A stretch of DNA of 64,000 nucleotides from positions 1 through 64,000 of the forward strand of contig JAPPFJ010000005.1 of assembly GCA_028877215.1 (NCBI GenBank), written 5' to 3'. The DNA is from Gemmatimonadota bacterium. GTDB lineage: Bacteria > Latescibacterota > UBA2968 > GCA-2709665. The translations under genes and the position numbers were made by a program. The notes beneath the pieces are model-generated. The model ran no database searches. It had not been told where the DNA came from and saw only the letters and a program-made list of their open reading frames with translations. How positions within the stretch are numbered: position 1 is the stretch's first letter; each line of letters starts with the position of its first letter. Positions 51,613-60,458 of this stretch are shown in pieces.

Positions 51613-54600
51613 ATGGGTAGGATCCTGATTGTGGGCACTTGCGCAACGCTGGTTTTAGTCGCTGCGACGTGGACCGGAGACTTCGGGATTGTGGTACCGC
51701 AATCGGTTTCTGCGCAGGGCGCGTCCTGCCCCGGCGATTTCAACGGTGACGGGAAGGTGAACCTCACTGACTTTCTCGCCTTTGCCGGCGGCTTCGGCGC
51801 CCGGTCCGGAGATGCCAATTTCAACGCGCGTCTGGACATGAACGGCAGCGGGGAGATCGATTTGTCGGATTTCCTTGCCTTTGCCGGTGTGTTCGGGACC
51901 AACTGTGAGGACCGTCCTCGCGGTTCGGTCAGCGGCGACCGCGCGGCGCTGGTTGCCTTGTACAATGCAACTGACGGACCGAACTGGGTCGACAACACCA
52001 ACTGGCTGACCGACGCGCCGCTGGGGGAATGGTATGGGGTGGAAACTGACGCGTCCGGGCGAGTAGTCGAACTTGATCTGAGCGGCTGGTGGGAAGGATC
52101 AGAACAGATCGGCGGGGGACTCCTGGGTTCGATTCCGCCGGAAATCGGGAACCTTGCGAACCTTGAGAGGCTTGACCTCTCGATAAACAGTCTTTTGGGC
52201 ACCATTCCGCCGGAATTGGGGAATCTTGTGAACTTGAAACAGCTTATCCTTGAGGACAACCGACTGGTTGGTGTTGCCCCGCCGTCACTCGGTCGCCTCG
52301 CGAACCTTGCAAGGCTTGACCTCAGAAAAAACGCGCTCACGGGCGCGATTCCACGCGAATTGGGCAACCTCACTGACTTGGAAATACTCCGGCTGGACGA
52401 GAACGAGTTGGAGGGTGAGATCCCCTCGCAACTGGCCAGCCTCGTGAAACTGCGGCATTTTGACCTGGACTCCAATAACCTGACGGGACCGATTCCGCCT
52501 TGGGTGGTCGACCTCACAGGTCTCAGTTGGCTGAATCTGCGCCGCAATGACCTCACCGGGCCGATTCCGCCGGGACTGGGGAACTTGTCGAGGCTGTTGG
52601 TGTTGGTGTTGAGTTTCAACGAACTTTCGGGGCCGATTCCGCCGGAACTGGGGAACCTGAACGAGTTGCAGTGGCTGTGGGTGCAAGCAAACAATCTTTC
52701 GGGGCCGATTCCGCCAGAATTGGGGAATCTCACCGATCTGAGGAGTCTGAAATTGGCTGGTAACGAGCTGAGCGGACCGGTCCCCGCCGAACTCGGAAAC
52801 CTAAAGAAACTGGCGACAATCTCCCTGGGCGACAACCGGCTGACCGGTTCCCTGCCGCTGGAATTCGTGAGGCTGCCCAATCTAACGTTCATAGAATGTC
52901 GCCAGAGCGAGGGTGTATGCACGCCGGCTACGGACGAGTTCAGAGAATGGATCCACCAAGTCGAATATAGCAAGGGTTCGATCGTCGTCCCGTTCTGTGA
53001 CGAGATCGACAAACAGGTACTGCGGGACTTTTTCATTGCCGCGAACGGTGAGAACTGGACGCGGTCAGACGGCTGGCTGGAGGAAGCGAATGTGGACCGG
53101 TGGCACGGCGTTCGGACCGATTCGATCGGGCGGGTTTCCGGCCTCGACCTGAGCGGCAACGGGTTGTCGGGGCAATTACCGGGGGCACTGGAGCGCCTTT
53201 TCAATTTGAGGGAACTGCGGGTCCGGGACAACGCGCTGACCGGTCGGTTGCCTCTGTCGCTCACCGCCCTGTCTCTGGACGAGTTCGACTACGCCAACAC
53301 GTCTCTGTGCGCGGTGGACGACGCTGGTTTCAAGGCATGGCTGAACGGAATACGGCGCCACATCGGGACCCAGATGCAGTGCCCTCCGGTCACCGAACGA
53401 GAGGTTCTTGAATCGTTATATAGGAATGCTGGCGGGCGCCAGTGGCGTCGGTCGGAGCGTTGGCTGAGCGATGGTCCGTTGCGGGAGTGGCATGGAGTGA
53501 CTACCGACGAGGCTGGGCGGATCGTCGGGCTTGAGCTTGCAAACAACGGCCTGTACGGCTCCATTCCGGCAGAGCTGCGGGAGCTGTCGCACCTGAGGAT
53601 CCTGGATCTTGGCGTCAATGAATTGTCGGGCTCGATCCCGCCGGGCCTGGTTGACATGCACAATCTGGAAGCACTCACCCTCCGACGAAATCGGCTCACC
53701 GGCGACATTCCTCCTGAGCTTGGTCGGCTGTCGCAACTGAGAAAATTGGACCTTGGCTCCAACCGCCTTTCGGGTTCGATCCCAACGGAACTGGGCGACC
53801 TGAGCCGCCTGGAGCAGCTCAATCTTGGAGCAAACCTGCTCAACGGCGGGATTCCGCGAGTCCTCGGCAAAGCTCGTCACCTCACGGTGTTGAACCTCGG
53901 CCACAACCTTTTGTCGGGCCCGGTTCCGCGCGAGTTGGGCGTCCTGAACAGTCTTGTGTCGCTCAACCTCCAAGGGAATCGGCTTAGCGGAAGCATTCCT
54001 TCGCAACTCGCCGAGCTCAGTGAGATCGACACCATTGTTCTGGCCGACAACCAGTTGACCGGCCGCATTCCGCCGCGGATTGGCGCCCTGGACCGTCTGT
54101 CCCTATTAAACCTCTCGGGCAATCGGTTGTCCGGCTCGATTCCAGCAGAACTTGGCGAACTTGCAAAGCTCAAAGTGCTGGACCTGGCCAACAACAAGCT
54201 CTCCGGATCGATCCCGGCTGAGTTGGGTAATCTCGCGAGTCTTGTCAAACTTCACCTGCAGGAAAACGCGCTCTCAGGGCAACTGCCCGCCGAACTTGGT
54301 CATGCCGCCAATCTTGAGTTTCTCCACTTGCAGCACAACGCGCTTTCCGGTCCGGTGCCGCCGATGTTCGGGAACCTCCACCTACTCAGGTCGCTGATCC
54401 TCTCGGACAACGCCGGTTTGGCCGGGCCGCTGCCTGCTGAAGTAGCTGCGCTAGTACAGCTCTGGCAGTTAATGGGGCAACGCACTGCCTTGTGCCGGCC
54501 GGCGGACGACCGCTTCGACGCATGGTTCGGCGGCATACGCCTTAGTTACCTCGCACGTTGCCGGGGCGGGCCGGATGTGTACCTGACGCAGACCGTGCAG

Positions 54601-56025
54601 TCGTGGAGCGATCCCGTGCCGCTGCTGGCGGGAGAGGCGGCGTTGCTCCGGGTCTTTGTCACTGCGCAACAGGGCGCCGATGTAGCGATGCCTGAGGTCA
54701 AGGCCACCTTCTACGTTAACGGCGCCGAACGGCACGCCGTTCGCATCGCTGGGAGCACGCAGGCCATTGCCCACGACGTCGCCGAAAGCGATCTCAAGTT
54801 GTCGGCGAACGCCAAGATACCCTCCTGGGTCATTGTACCCGGCCTTGAGATGGTGATCGAAGTCGACCCGGAGGGCACGCTTAATCCGGTGCCTGGCCTG
54901 ACGAAGCGGATTCCCGATTCGGGCCGAATGGCCGTTGACGTGCGGCGGGTCCCACCCTTTCGCCTGACTCTGATCCCGATTATCTCGGAAACCGACCCGG
55001 ACGTATCCGTCGTGCAGTCCGTCGCCGACATGGCGGCTGATCCACGTGGTCACGAATTGCTCCGCTATGTGCGGACCCTGTTGCCTGTCGCGGAAATTGA
55101 AGTGGCGGGTCGTGAGCCCGTCACAGTATCGACCAATTTTGCCCGTCGGATATTGGGGTACGTAGAAGCGATGCGCGTTATGGAAGGCGGTTCGGGATAC
55201 TGGATGGGCGTAGGAAACGCCAGAGGTTGGTTGGGGGGAACGGCATCAGGGAGGTCGAGCTTCGCTAGGCCGATCGCTGACGTAATGGCGCATGAGTTGG
55301 GGCATAACATGTCGCTCCGGCACGCGCCGTGCGGCAGTCCCAGCGGTGTAGACCCCTGGTTCCCGCATTCGGACGGAAACATAGGAACTTGGGGGTACAA
55401 TTTCGAACGCGACATGTTGGTGTCCCCGCACACGGCGGACGTGATGGGCTACTGTACTCCACCAAACTGGATCAGCGACTACAATTTCAACAAGGCCCTG
55501 GACCACCGTCTCGCCAACGTCACTTCCTCGGCGGCAAAGCTCACCACGCAGGCCGATCCCGTACCCGCTCTCCTGGTATGGGGCGGACGCGACAAGGACG
55601 GCGTCCCGTTCCTGGATCCCGCTTTCGTCGTTGACGCGATGCCCACCCTTCCGCCCGCGGGCGGCGATTACACAGTGGAAGCAGCGACGGGAGTCGAAAT
55701 CCCCATCTTTTCGTACACCTTCGACATGCCGGTCACTGCATGCGCCGAGGGCGAAGAAACCAGCTTCGTATTCGCCCTGCCTGTGCAGCCCGAGTGGGCC
55801 GGCAACCTGGCGAGCATCACACTGTCCGGCCCCGGCGGCTCGGCCACACTGGACGGGAGTACGGACCGTCCGATGGCCATCCTGCGCGATCTCCAAACGG
55901 GACAGGTACGTGCCTTCCTCTCGGACCTTACGGCGGAGGAATCGGCGCAGGCGGCCGAAGGCGTGTTTGCGGCGAAACCGGGCGTAGAAGTGCTCTTCAG
56001 CCGGCGGATCCCCGAGCTTCGGTAA
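51613..56025 (+). CDS. LRR-metzincin protein 3
   Basis: A 1470-residue paralogue, first of the second pair; AGGAGG before ATG 51613. It has a signal peptide, EF-hand pair (DFNGDGKVNLTD; DMNGSGEIDLSD), cap, array A with 11 LRRs, caps, array B with 13 LRRs, beta domain (TQTVQSWSDPVPLLAGE), protease with HELGHNMSLRH from H1227 (Ser at the Gly position, Met-turn DVMGYC) and C-terminal module. Both its 5-prime signal-peptide region and 3-prime part (55486-55782) share long identical stretches with protein 2, although its place in the pair corresponds to protein 1. That mosaic pattern suggests exchange between copies. Confidence 0.85.
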   Translation: MGRILIVGTCATLVLVAATWTGDFGIVVPQSVSAQGASCPGDFNGDGKVNLTDFLAFAGGFGARSGDANFNARLDMNGSGEIDLSDFLAFAGVFGTNCEDRPRGSVSGDRAALVALYNATDGPNWVDNTNWLTDAPLGEWYGVETDASGRVVELDLSGWWEGSEQIGGGLLGSIPPEIGNLANLERLDLSINSLLGTIPPELGNLVNLKQLILEDNRLVGVAPPSLGRLANLARLDLRKNALTGAIPRELGNLTDLEILRLDENELEGEIPSQLASLVKLRHFDLDSNNLTGPIPPWVVDLTGLSWLNLRRNDLTGPIPPGLGNLSRLLVLVLSFNELSGPIPPELGNLNELQWLWVQANNLSGPIPPELGNLTDLRSLKLAGNELSGPVPAELGNLKKLATISLGDNRLTGSLPLEFVRLPNLTFIECRQSEGVCTPATDEFREWIHQVEYSKGSIVVPFCDEIDKQVLRDFFIAANGENWTRSDGWLEEANVDRWHGVRTDSIGRVSGLDLSGNGLSGQLPGALERLFNLRELRVRDNALTGRLPLSLTALSLDEFDYANTSLCAVDDAGFKAWLNGIRRHIGTQMQCPPVTEREVLESLYRNAGGRQWRRSERWLSDGPLREWHGVTTDEAGRIVGLELANNGLYGSIPAELRELSHLRILDLGVNELSGSIPPGLVDMHNLEALTLRRNRLTGDIPPELGRLSQLRKLDLGSNRLSGSIPTELGDLSRLEQLNLGANLLNGGIPRVLGKARHLTVLNLGHNLLSGPVPRELGVLNSLVSLNLQGNRLSGSIPSQLAELSEIDTIVLADNQLTGRIPPRIGALDRLSLLNLSGNRLSGSIPAELGELAKLKVLDLANNKLSGSIPAELGNLASLVKLHLQENALSGQLPAELGHAANLEFLHLQHNALSGPVPPMFGNLHLLRSLILSDNAGLAGPLPAEVAALVQLWQLMGQRTALCRPADDRFDAWFGGIRLSYLARCRGGPDVYLTQTVQSWSDPVPLLAGEAALLRVFVTAQQGADVAMPEVKATFYVNGAERHAVRIAGSTQAIAHDVAESDLKLSANAKIPSWVIVPGLEMVIEVDPEGTLNPVPGLTKRIPDSGRMAVDVRRVPPFRLTLIPIISETDPDVSVVQSVADMAADPRGHELLRYVRTLLPVAEIEVAGREPVTVSTNFARRILGYVEAMRVMEGGSGYWMGVGNARGWLGGTASGRSSFARPIADVMAHELGHNMSLRHAPCGSPSGVDPWFPHSDGNIGTWGYNFERDMLVSPHTADVMGYCTPPNWISDYNFNKALDHRLANVTSSAAKLTTQADPVPALLVWGGRDKDGVPFLDPAFVVDAMPTLPPAGGDYTVEAATGVEIPIFSYTFDMPVTACAEGEETSFVFALPVQPEWAGNLASITLSGPGGSATLDGSTDRPMAILRDLQTGQVRAFLSDLTAEESAQAAEGVFAAKPGVEVLFSRRIPELR

Positions 56026-56064
56026 GAGTCGGGCAGTGTTGCAGTGACGATGTAAGGGGGAGCT

Positions 56065-59000
56065 ATGTGGAAGTACGTGGCTGTATGGTTGTGCCTGGCA
56101 TTTGCGCTGGTCGGCGTGACGTGGACAGGAGATGTCACGGTATCGTCCGCGGTGTCTGGGCAGTCCTCGCAATGCCCTGGTGATTTCAACGGCGACGGGA
56201 AGGTAAACCTCGCCGATTTCCTGGTTTTTGCGGGCGGCTTCGGCGCGAGGTCCGGGGATGCCAATTTCAACGCGCGTTTGGATCTGGACGGCAGCGGCGC
56301 GGTCGATCTGTCCGATTTTCTGGCTTTTGCCGGAGTGTTCGGGACTAAATGCGAGGACCGGCCTCGCGGTTCGGTCAGCGGAGACCGCGCGGCGCTGGTC
56401 GCGTTGTACAATGCAACGGACGGCCCGAACTGGAACGACAACACCAACTGGCTGACTGACGCGCCGCTGGGGGAATGGTATGGAGTGCATACGGACGGAT
56501 CCGGGCGCGTGACCGATCTCCAACTGCCGGATAACACGCTGGAGGGCGTGATCCCGCCCGAACTGGGCAACCTTTCCGAGTTGCGAGATCTGCATCTCGA
56601 CAGCAACGCGCTTACGGGTCCGATACCCCCAGAGCTGGGCGCACTAGCCGAGTTGAGTCAGTTGCAGATCAGCAATAACAAGCTGACTGGCTCATTGCCC
56701 GCAGAGTTGGGCAGCCTCGCCAAACTGGGTCGGTTGTGGCTTTTCGGCAACGGGCTCACAGGCTCAATCCCGCCGGAGCTGGGCGAACTTACCAACGTAT
56801 ACCTATTGTGGCTCGAGAACAACAAGTTGACCGGCCCAATACCCCCGGAGTTGGGCAACCTTACCAGCGTTCAAAGCCTCGACCTAAGTAACAACGAGCT
56901 TACGGGTTCGATCCCGCCGGAACTCGGAAACCTTAATGGATTGGAACAGCTCGGTTTGACCGGCAACATGCTGACAGGTGTCGTTCCAAGAACCTTCCTG
57001 GGTCTAAAGCTGCACGGTTTCAGTTGCCAGAAATCGGAAGGGGTCTGCCTGCCTGCCACGGACGCGTTCAGGGAATGGGCGCGGCAGGTCGTGGCGCGTG
57101 GAGCCGTTGACTTTCCCGTAAACATCCCCTTCTGCGACGAGATGGACCGATCCGCTCTGGAGTCCCTCTTTGATGCAACCGACGGGTCAGCCTGGACGCG
57201 GTCCGACGGCTGGCTGGAGGACGAGGATCTGGGCCAGTGGCACGGTGTGCGGACCGATTCAGTCGGGCGGGTCGCTGGTCTCGATCTGAGCGGCAATGGA
57301 TTGTCGGGCTATGTTCCGGAGGCCGTAGGGATGCTTGCCGTCATGACGGAGCTACGGCTACGGGATAATGCGCTTGCCGGCCGGCTGCCCCGGTCGCTGG
57401 TCGGAATACCGTTGGGGGAGTTCGACTACCGGGCCACGTCGCTTTGCGTGCCGGACGATGCCGGATTCCGGAACTGGCTGAACGGCATCCCGCACCACAG
57501 TGGGACGGGGGTACAGTGTCCTCCTCTCACGGAACGTGAAATCCTTGAATGGCTGTACCGCAATACCAACGGTCGGAACTGGACCGAAAGCGCGGGCTGG
57601 ATGACCGATGCTCCATTGGCTGAGTGGCATGGCGTAAAGACAGATGCTGCCGGGCGGGTCGTCGAGCTGCGACTTTCGTGGAACGAACTGTCCGGTCCAA
57701 TTCCAGTGGAACTGGGGCAGCTGTCAGAACTCAGAATTCTGCACCTTCGCGGCAATCAGCTTTCGGGTTCGATTCCGGCGGAGTTGGGTAACCTGGGCCG
57801 TTTGGATCGGCTCTCGCTCGGCCGGAACCAACTCAGCGGTAACATCCCCCCGGAACTCGGCAAACTTTCGGAACTCGGGGGCCTGAGTCTGTCTGTGAAC
57901 AGGCTTTCCGGCTCAATTCCGGCGGAGTTGGGTAACCTGGGCCGTCTGGGGTGGCTTTGGCTCGACTCGAATCAACTCAGCGGTAACATCCCCCCGGAAC
58001 TCGGCAAGCTGTCGGAGCTGACGTCGCTCGATGCATCCAACAACGGACTCTCTGGCTCAATCCCGCCAGAACTGGGTGAACTGAGCCGTCTGCGGAGGCT
58101 TTTGCTCGCCGGGAATCAGTTAGACGGAAGCATTCCTTCGGAGCTCGATAACCTCGGTATGGTTGAGTCTATCGATCTCGCCGACAACCGGTTGACTGGT
58201 CGCATCTCGCCGGGGATTGGCGCCCTGGATCGCCTGTCGGTCTTGGACCTTTCAGGCAACCACCTGACCGGATCGATTCCGGCAGAAGTTGGCCGCCTTG
58301 CCAGTCTTCGTGAGCTTTCGTTCTTCGGCAACGATCTCTCCGGGTTGATTCCTTCGGATTTGGGCAAACTGTCCAAGCTGGCCACGCTGGATCTCGGCGA
58401 GAATGAACTCACGGGTCCGCTGCCAGCCGAACTGGGGCGGGCGACGAACCTCGAGAGCCTCGACCTCCGTTCCAACGCGCTGTCCGGTCCGGTTCCTGCG
58501 GAATTCGGCAATCTCATCCTGCTGACCTCGCTAATTCTAGCGAACAACGCCGACTTGGCGGGACCATTGCCTTCCGACCTCACTGCGCTCACGCAACTCG
58601 AACGGTTCATGGCGGGAGGGACCGGACTGTGCCGCCCGGCGGAGTCCGATTTCGACGCGTGGTTCCGCAACATTGCAGACCGCCGTCTGGTGCGTTGCGA
58701 GGGTGGGGCCACGGTCTACCTCACCCAAACCGTACAGTCGTGGGACGATCCCGTGCCTCTGCTTGCGGGAGAGCCGGCGCTGCTGCGCGTGTTTGTGACA
58801 ACTCCCGGTGGGGATACGGCAACGATGCCCGCGGTCCGCGCAACGTTCTACACGGACGGAGGCGAACTGCACTCGGTCGACATTCCAGCGAGCACCCACA
58901 CGATTCCCACCGAAGTCACCGAGGGCGATCTTGAAGTGTCGGCCAACGCCGAGATTCCGTCGTGGCTGATTGCGCCCGGCCTGGAAATGGTGATCGAAGT

Positions 59001-60195
59001 CGACCCCGGCGGGACGCTTGATCCGGCACTCGGGGTGACGAAGCGGATTCCGGATTCCGGCCGCTTGGCCGTTGACGTACGGTCTCTGGCGCCTTTCCGG
59101 CTGACTCTGATCCCATTTCTTACCGCGGGCGATCCGGATTCGCGTGCTGTGGAAACCGTCGCTGAAATGTCGGCGGATCCAACCGGAAGCCACGAGTTGC
59201 TCGACGACGTCAGGACAATCCTGCCGGTCGGTGAACTCGTGGTGATAGCCCATGAACACGTGACCACCTCCTTTAGGAACTCTCGTCAGCGATTGACCCA
59301 GGTTAAAGCGATGCGCCTTATGGAACGCGGTACGGGGTACTGGATGGGGGTGTTCGCACAACCACGTCCCTCCCGCACCACTTTCCCGAATGTCGGTTCT
59401 GTCGGGGAACCCCAAAGCATGATCGATGTGGAGGCCGGCTCACGCGTCGTGGCCCATGAACTGGGTCACAATCTGGGACTCCTGCACGCGCCGTGCGGCA
59501 TCAACGTCTCCGGCGTCGATCCTTGGTTCCCACATCGTGGTGGACGCATCGGGGTCTACGGTTACGACCCCGAGCGGCGTGCGCTGGTTGATCCAGGCGC
59601 CCACGACATCATGTCCTATTGCCGCGACAACTACTGGATCAGCGATTTCTTCTACAACAAGGCCTTCGACCACCGTCTAACCGAAGTTGCACCAGAACCG
59701 GCGGCCGTGCTGGCCGAGAAGGCGGCTTCCGTACCCACTCTCCTGCTGTGGGGCGGACGGGACAAGGGCGGGGTCCCGTATCTGGATCCCGCCTTCGTCG
59801 TTGACGCGGTGCCCTCCCTTCCTACCGCTGGCGTAGAGTACACGATCGAAGGTGCGAACGACGTCGGGACCCCCGTTTTCTCATACGCGTTCGATATGCC
59901 GGTCACTGGATGCTCTGAAGGCAAAGAGACCAGCTTCGTGTTCGCCCTGCCTCTTCAGCCCGAATGGGCCGGAAATCTGGCAACCATCACGTTGTCCGGC
60001 CTCGGTGGCTCAGCCACGCTGGACGAAACGACGGACCGTCCGATGGCCATCCTGCGCGATCTGCAAACGGGCCACGTACGCGGATTCCTGTCGGACCTTA
60101 CCGCCGAAGAAACGGCACAGGCCACGGAAGGCGCGTTTGCGGCCAAACCGGGCGTGAAAGTGATCTTCAGCCGGGGGATTCCGGAACTTCGTTAA
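56065..60195 (+). CDS. LRR-metzincin protein 4
   Basis: A 1376-residue paralogue, 39 bases after protein 3, with GGGGGAG before ATG 56065. It has a signal peptide, EF-hand pair (DFNGDGKVNLAD; DLDGSGAVDLSD), cap, array A with only 7 LRRs, caps, array B with 13 LRRs, beta domain (TQTVQSWDDPVPLLAGE), protease with HELGHNLGLLH from H1131 and Met-turn DIMSYC. This is the one copy with the canonical metzincin glycine. The beta and protease domains are closest to protein 1. Two LRRs in array B are a recent 144-base tandem duplication (57777-58064). Confidence 0.87.
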   Translation: MWKYVAVWLCLAFALVGVTWTGDVTVSSAVSGQSSQCPGDFNGDGKVNLADFLVFAGGFGARSGDANFNARLDLDGSGAVDLSDFLAFAGVFGTKCEDRPRGSVSGDRAALVALYNATDGPNWNDNTNWLTDAPLGEWYGVHTDGSGRVTDLQLPDNTLEGVIPPELGNLSELRDLHLDSNALTGPIPPELGALAELSQLQISNNKLTGSLPAELGSLAKLGRLWLFGNGLTGSIPPELGELTNVYLLWLENNKLTGPIPPELGNLTSVQSLDLSNNELTGSIPPELGNLNGLEQLGLTGNMLTGVVPRTFLGLKLHGFSCQKSEGVCLPATDAFREWARQVVARGAVDFPVNIPFCDEMDRSALESLFDATDGSAWTRSDGWLEDEDLGQWHGVRTDSVGRVAGLDLSGNGLSGYVPEAVGMLAVMTELRLRDNALAGRLPRSLVGIPLGEFDYRATSLCVPDDAGFRNWLNGIPHHSGTGVQCPPLTEREILEWLYRNTNGRNWTESAGWMTDAPLAEWHGVKTDAAGRVVELRLSWNELSGPIPVELGQLSELRILHLRGNQLSGSIPAELGNLGRLDRLSLGRNQLSGNIPPELGKLSELGGLSLSVNRLSGSIPAELGNLGRLGWLWLDSNQLSGNIPPELGKLSELTSLDASNNGLSGSIPPELGELSRLRRLLLAGNQLDGSIPSELDNLGMVESIDLADNRLTGRISPGIGALDRLSVLDLSGNHLTGSIPAEVGRLASLRELSFFGNDLSGLIPSDLGKLSKLATLDLGENELTGPLPAELGRATNLESLDLRSNALSGPVPAEFGNLILLTSLILANNADLAGPLPSDLTALTQLERFMAGGTGLCRPAESDFDAWFRNIADRRLVRCEGGATVYLTQTVQSWDDPVPLLAGEPALLRVFVTTPGGDTATMPAVRATFYTDGGELHSVDIPASTHTIPTEVTEGDLEVSANAEIPSWLIAPGLEMVIEVDPGGTLDPALGVTKRIPDSGRLAVDVRSLAPFRLTLIPFLTAGDPDSRAVETVAEMSADPTGSHELLDDVRTILPVGELVVIAHEHVTTSFRNSRQRLTQVKAMRLMERGTGYWMGVFAQPRPSRTTFPNVGSVGEPQSMIDVEAGSRVVAHELGHNLGLLHAPCGINVSGVDPWFPHRGGRIGVYGYDPERRALVDPGAHDIMSYCRDNYWISDFFYNKAFDHRLTEVAPEPAAVLAEKAASVPTLLLWGGRDKGGVPYLDPAFVVDAVPSLPTAGVEYTIEGANDVGTPVFSYAFDMPVTGCSEGKETSFVFALPLQPEWAGNLATITLSGLGGSATLDETTDRPMAILRDLQTGHVRGFLSDLTAEETAQATEGAFAAKPGVKVIFSRGIPELR
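57777..58064 (+). repeat. In-frame 144-bp tandem duplication of two LRR units
   Basis: GGCGGAGTTGGGTAACCTGG starts at 57777 and again at 57921, and AACTCAGCGGTAACATCCCC recurs at the same offset. 144 bases equals 48 residues, two LRRs; the few differences cluster in the variable surface positions. Confidence 0.85.
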
Positions 60196-60458
60196 GGCAC
60201 GACCAGAGGCCGGACCGGCGGCGGAGGCGCCAACATCGCCAATGTCATGCGGACCTGTCCGTGCGACGCGTAAACGCACGCCCAAAAAGTGGAAATACAG
60301 ACTCCAACGAAAGTGAACAGGAAACCGCTGCGAAAATCCGCCGGCAGCGAGGTGTCAGACGCCGGCAAACAATGAGAAGCAAGAGGACTGTCTCTGAACC
60401 AGCCAATCAAACGGTTCGACCAATCCCGTCAATAATCGCGATCATCAAGGAGAGTTCA

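Noticed and set aside
59964..60458. A 165-codon upstream extension of the GMC-hydrolase gene
   Set aside because: It overlaps the 3-prime end of LRR protein 4 and has no homology; the ATG at 60459 has a proper ribosome binding site and starts the flavoprotein.
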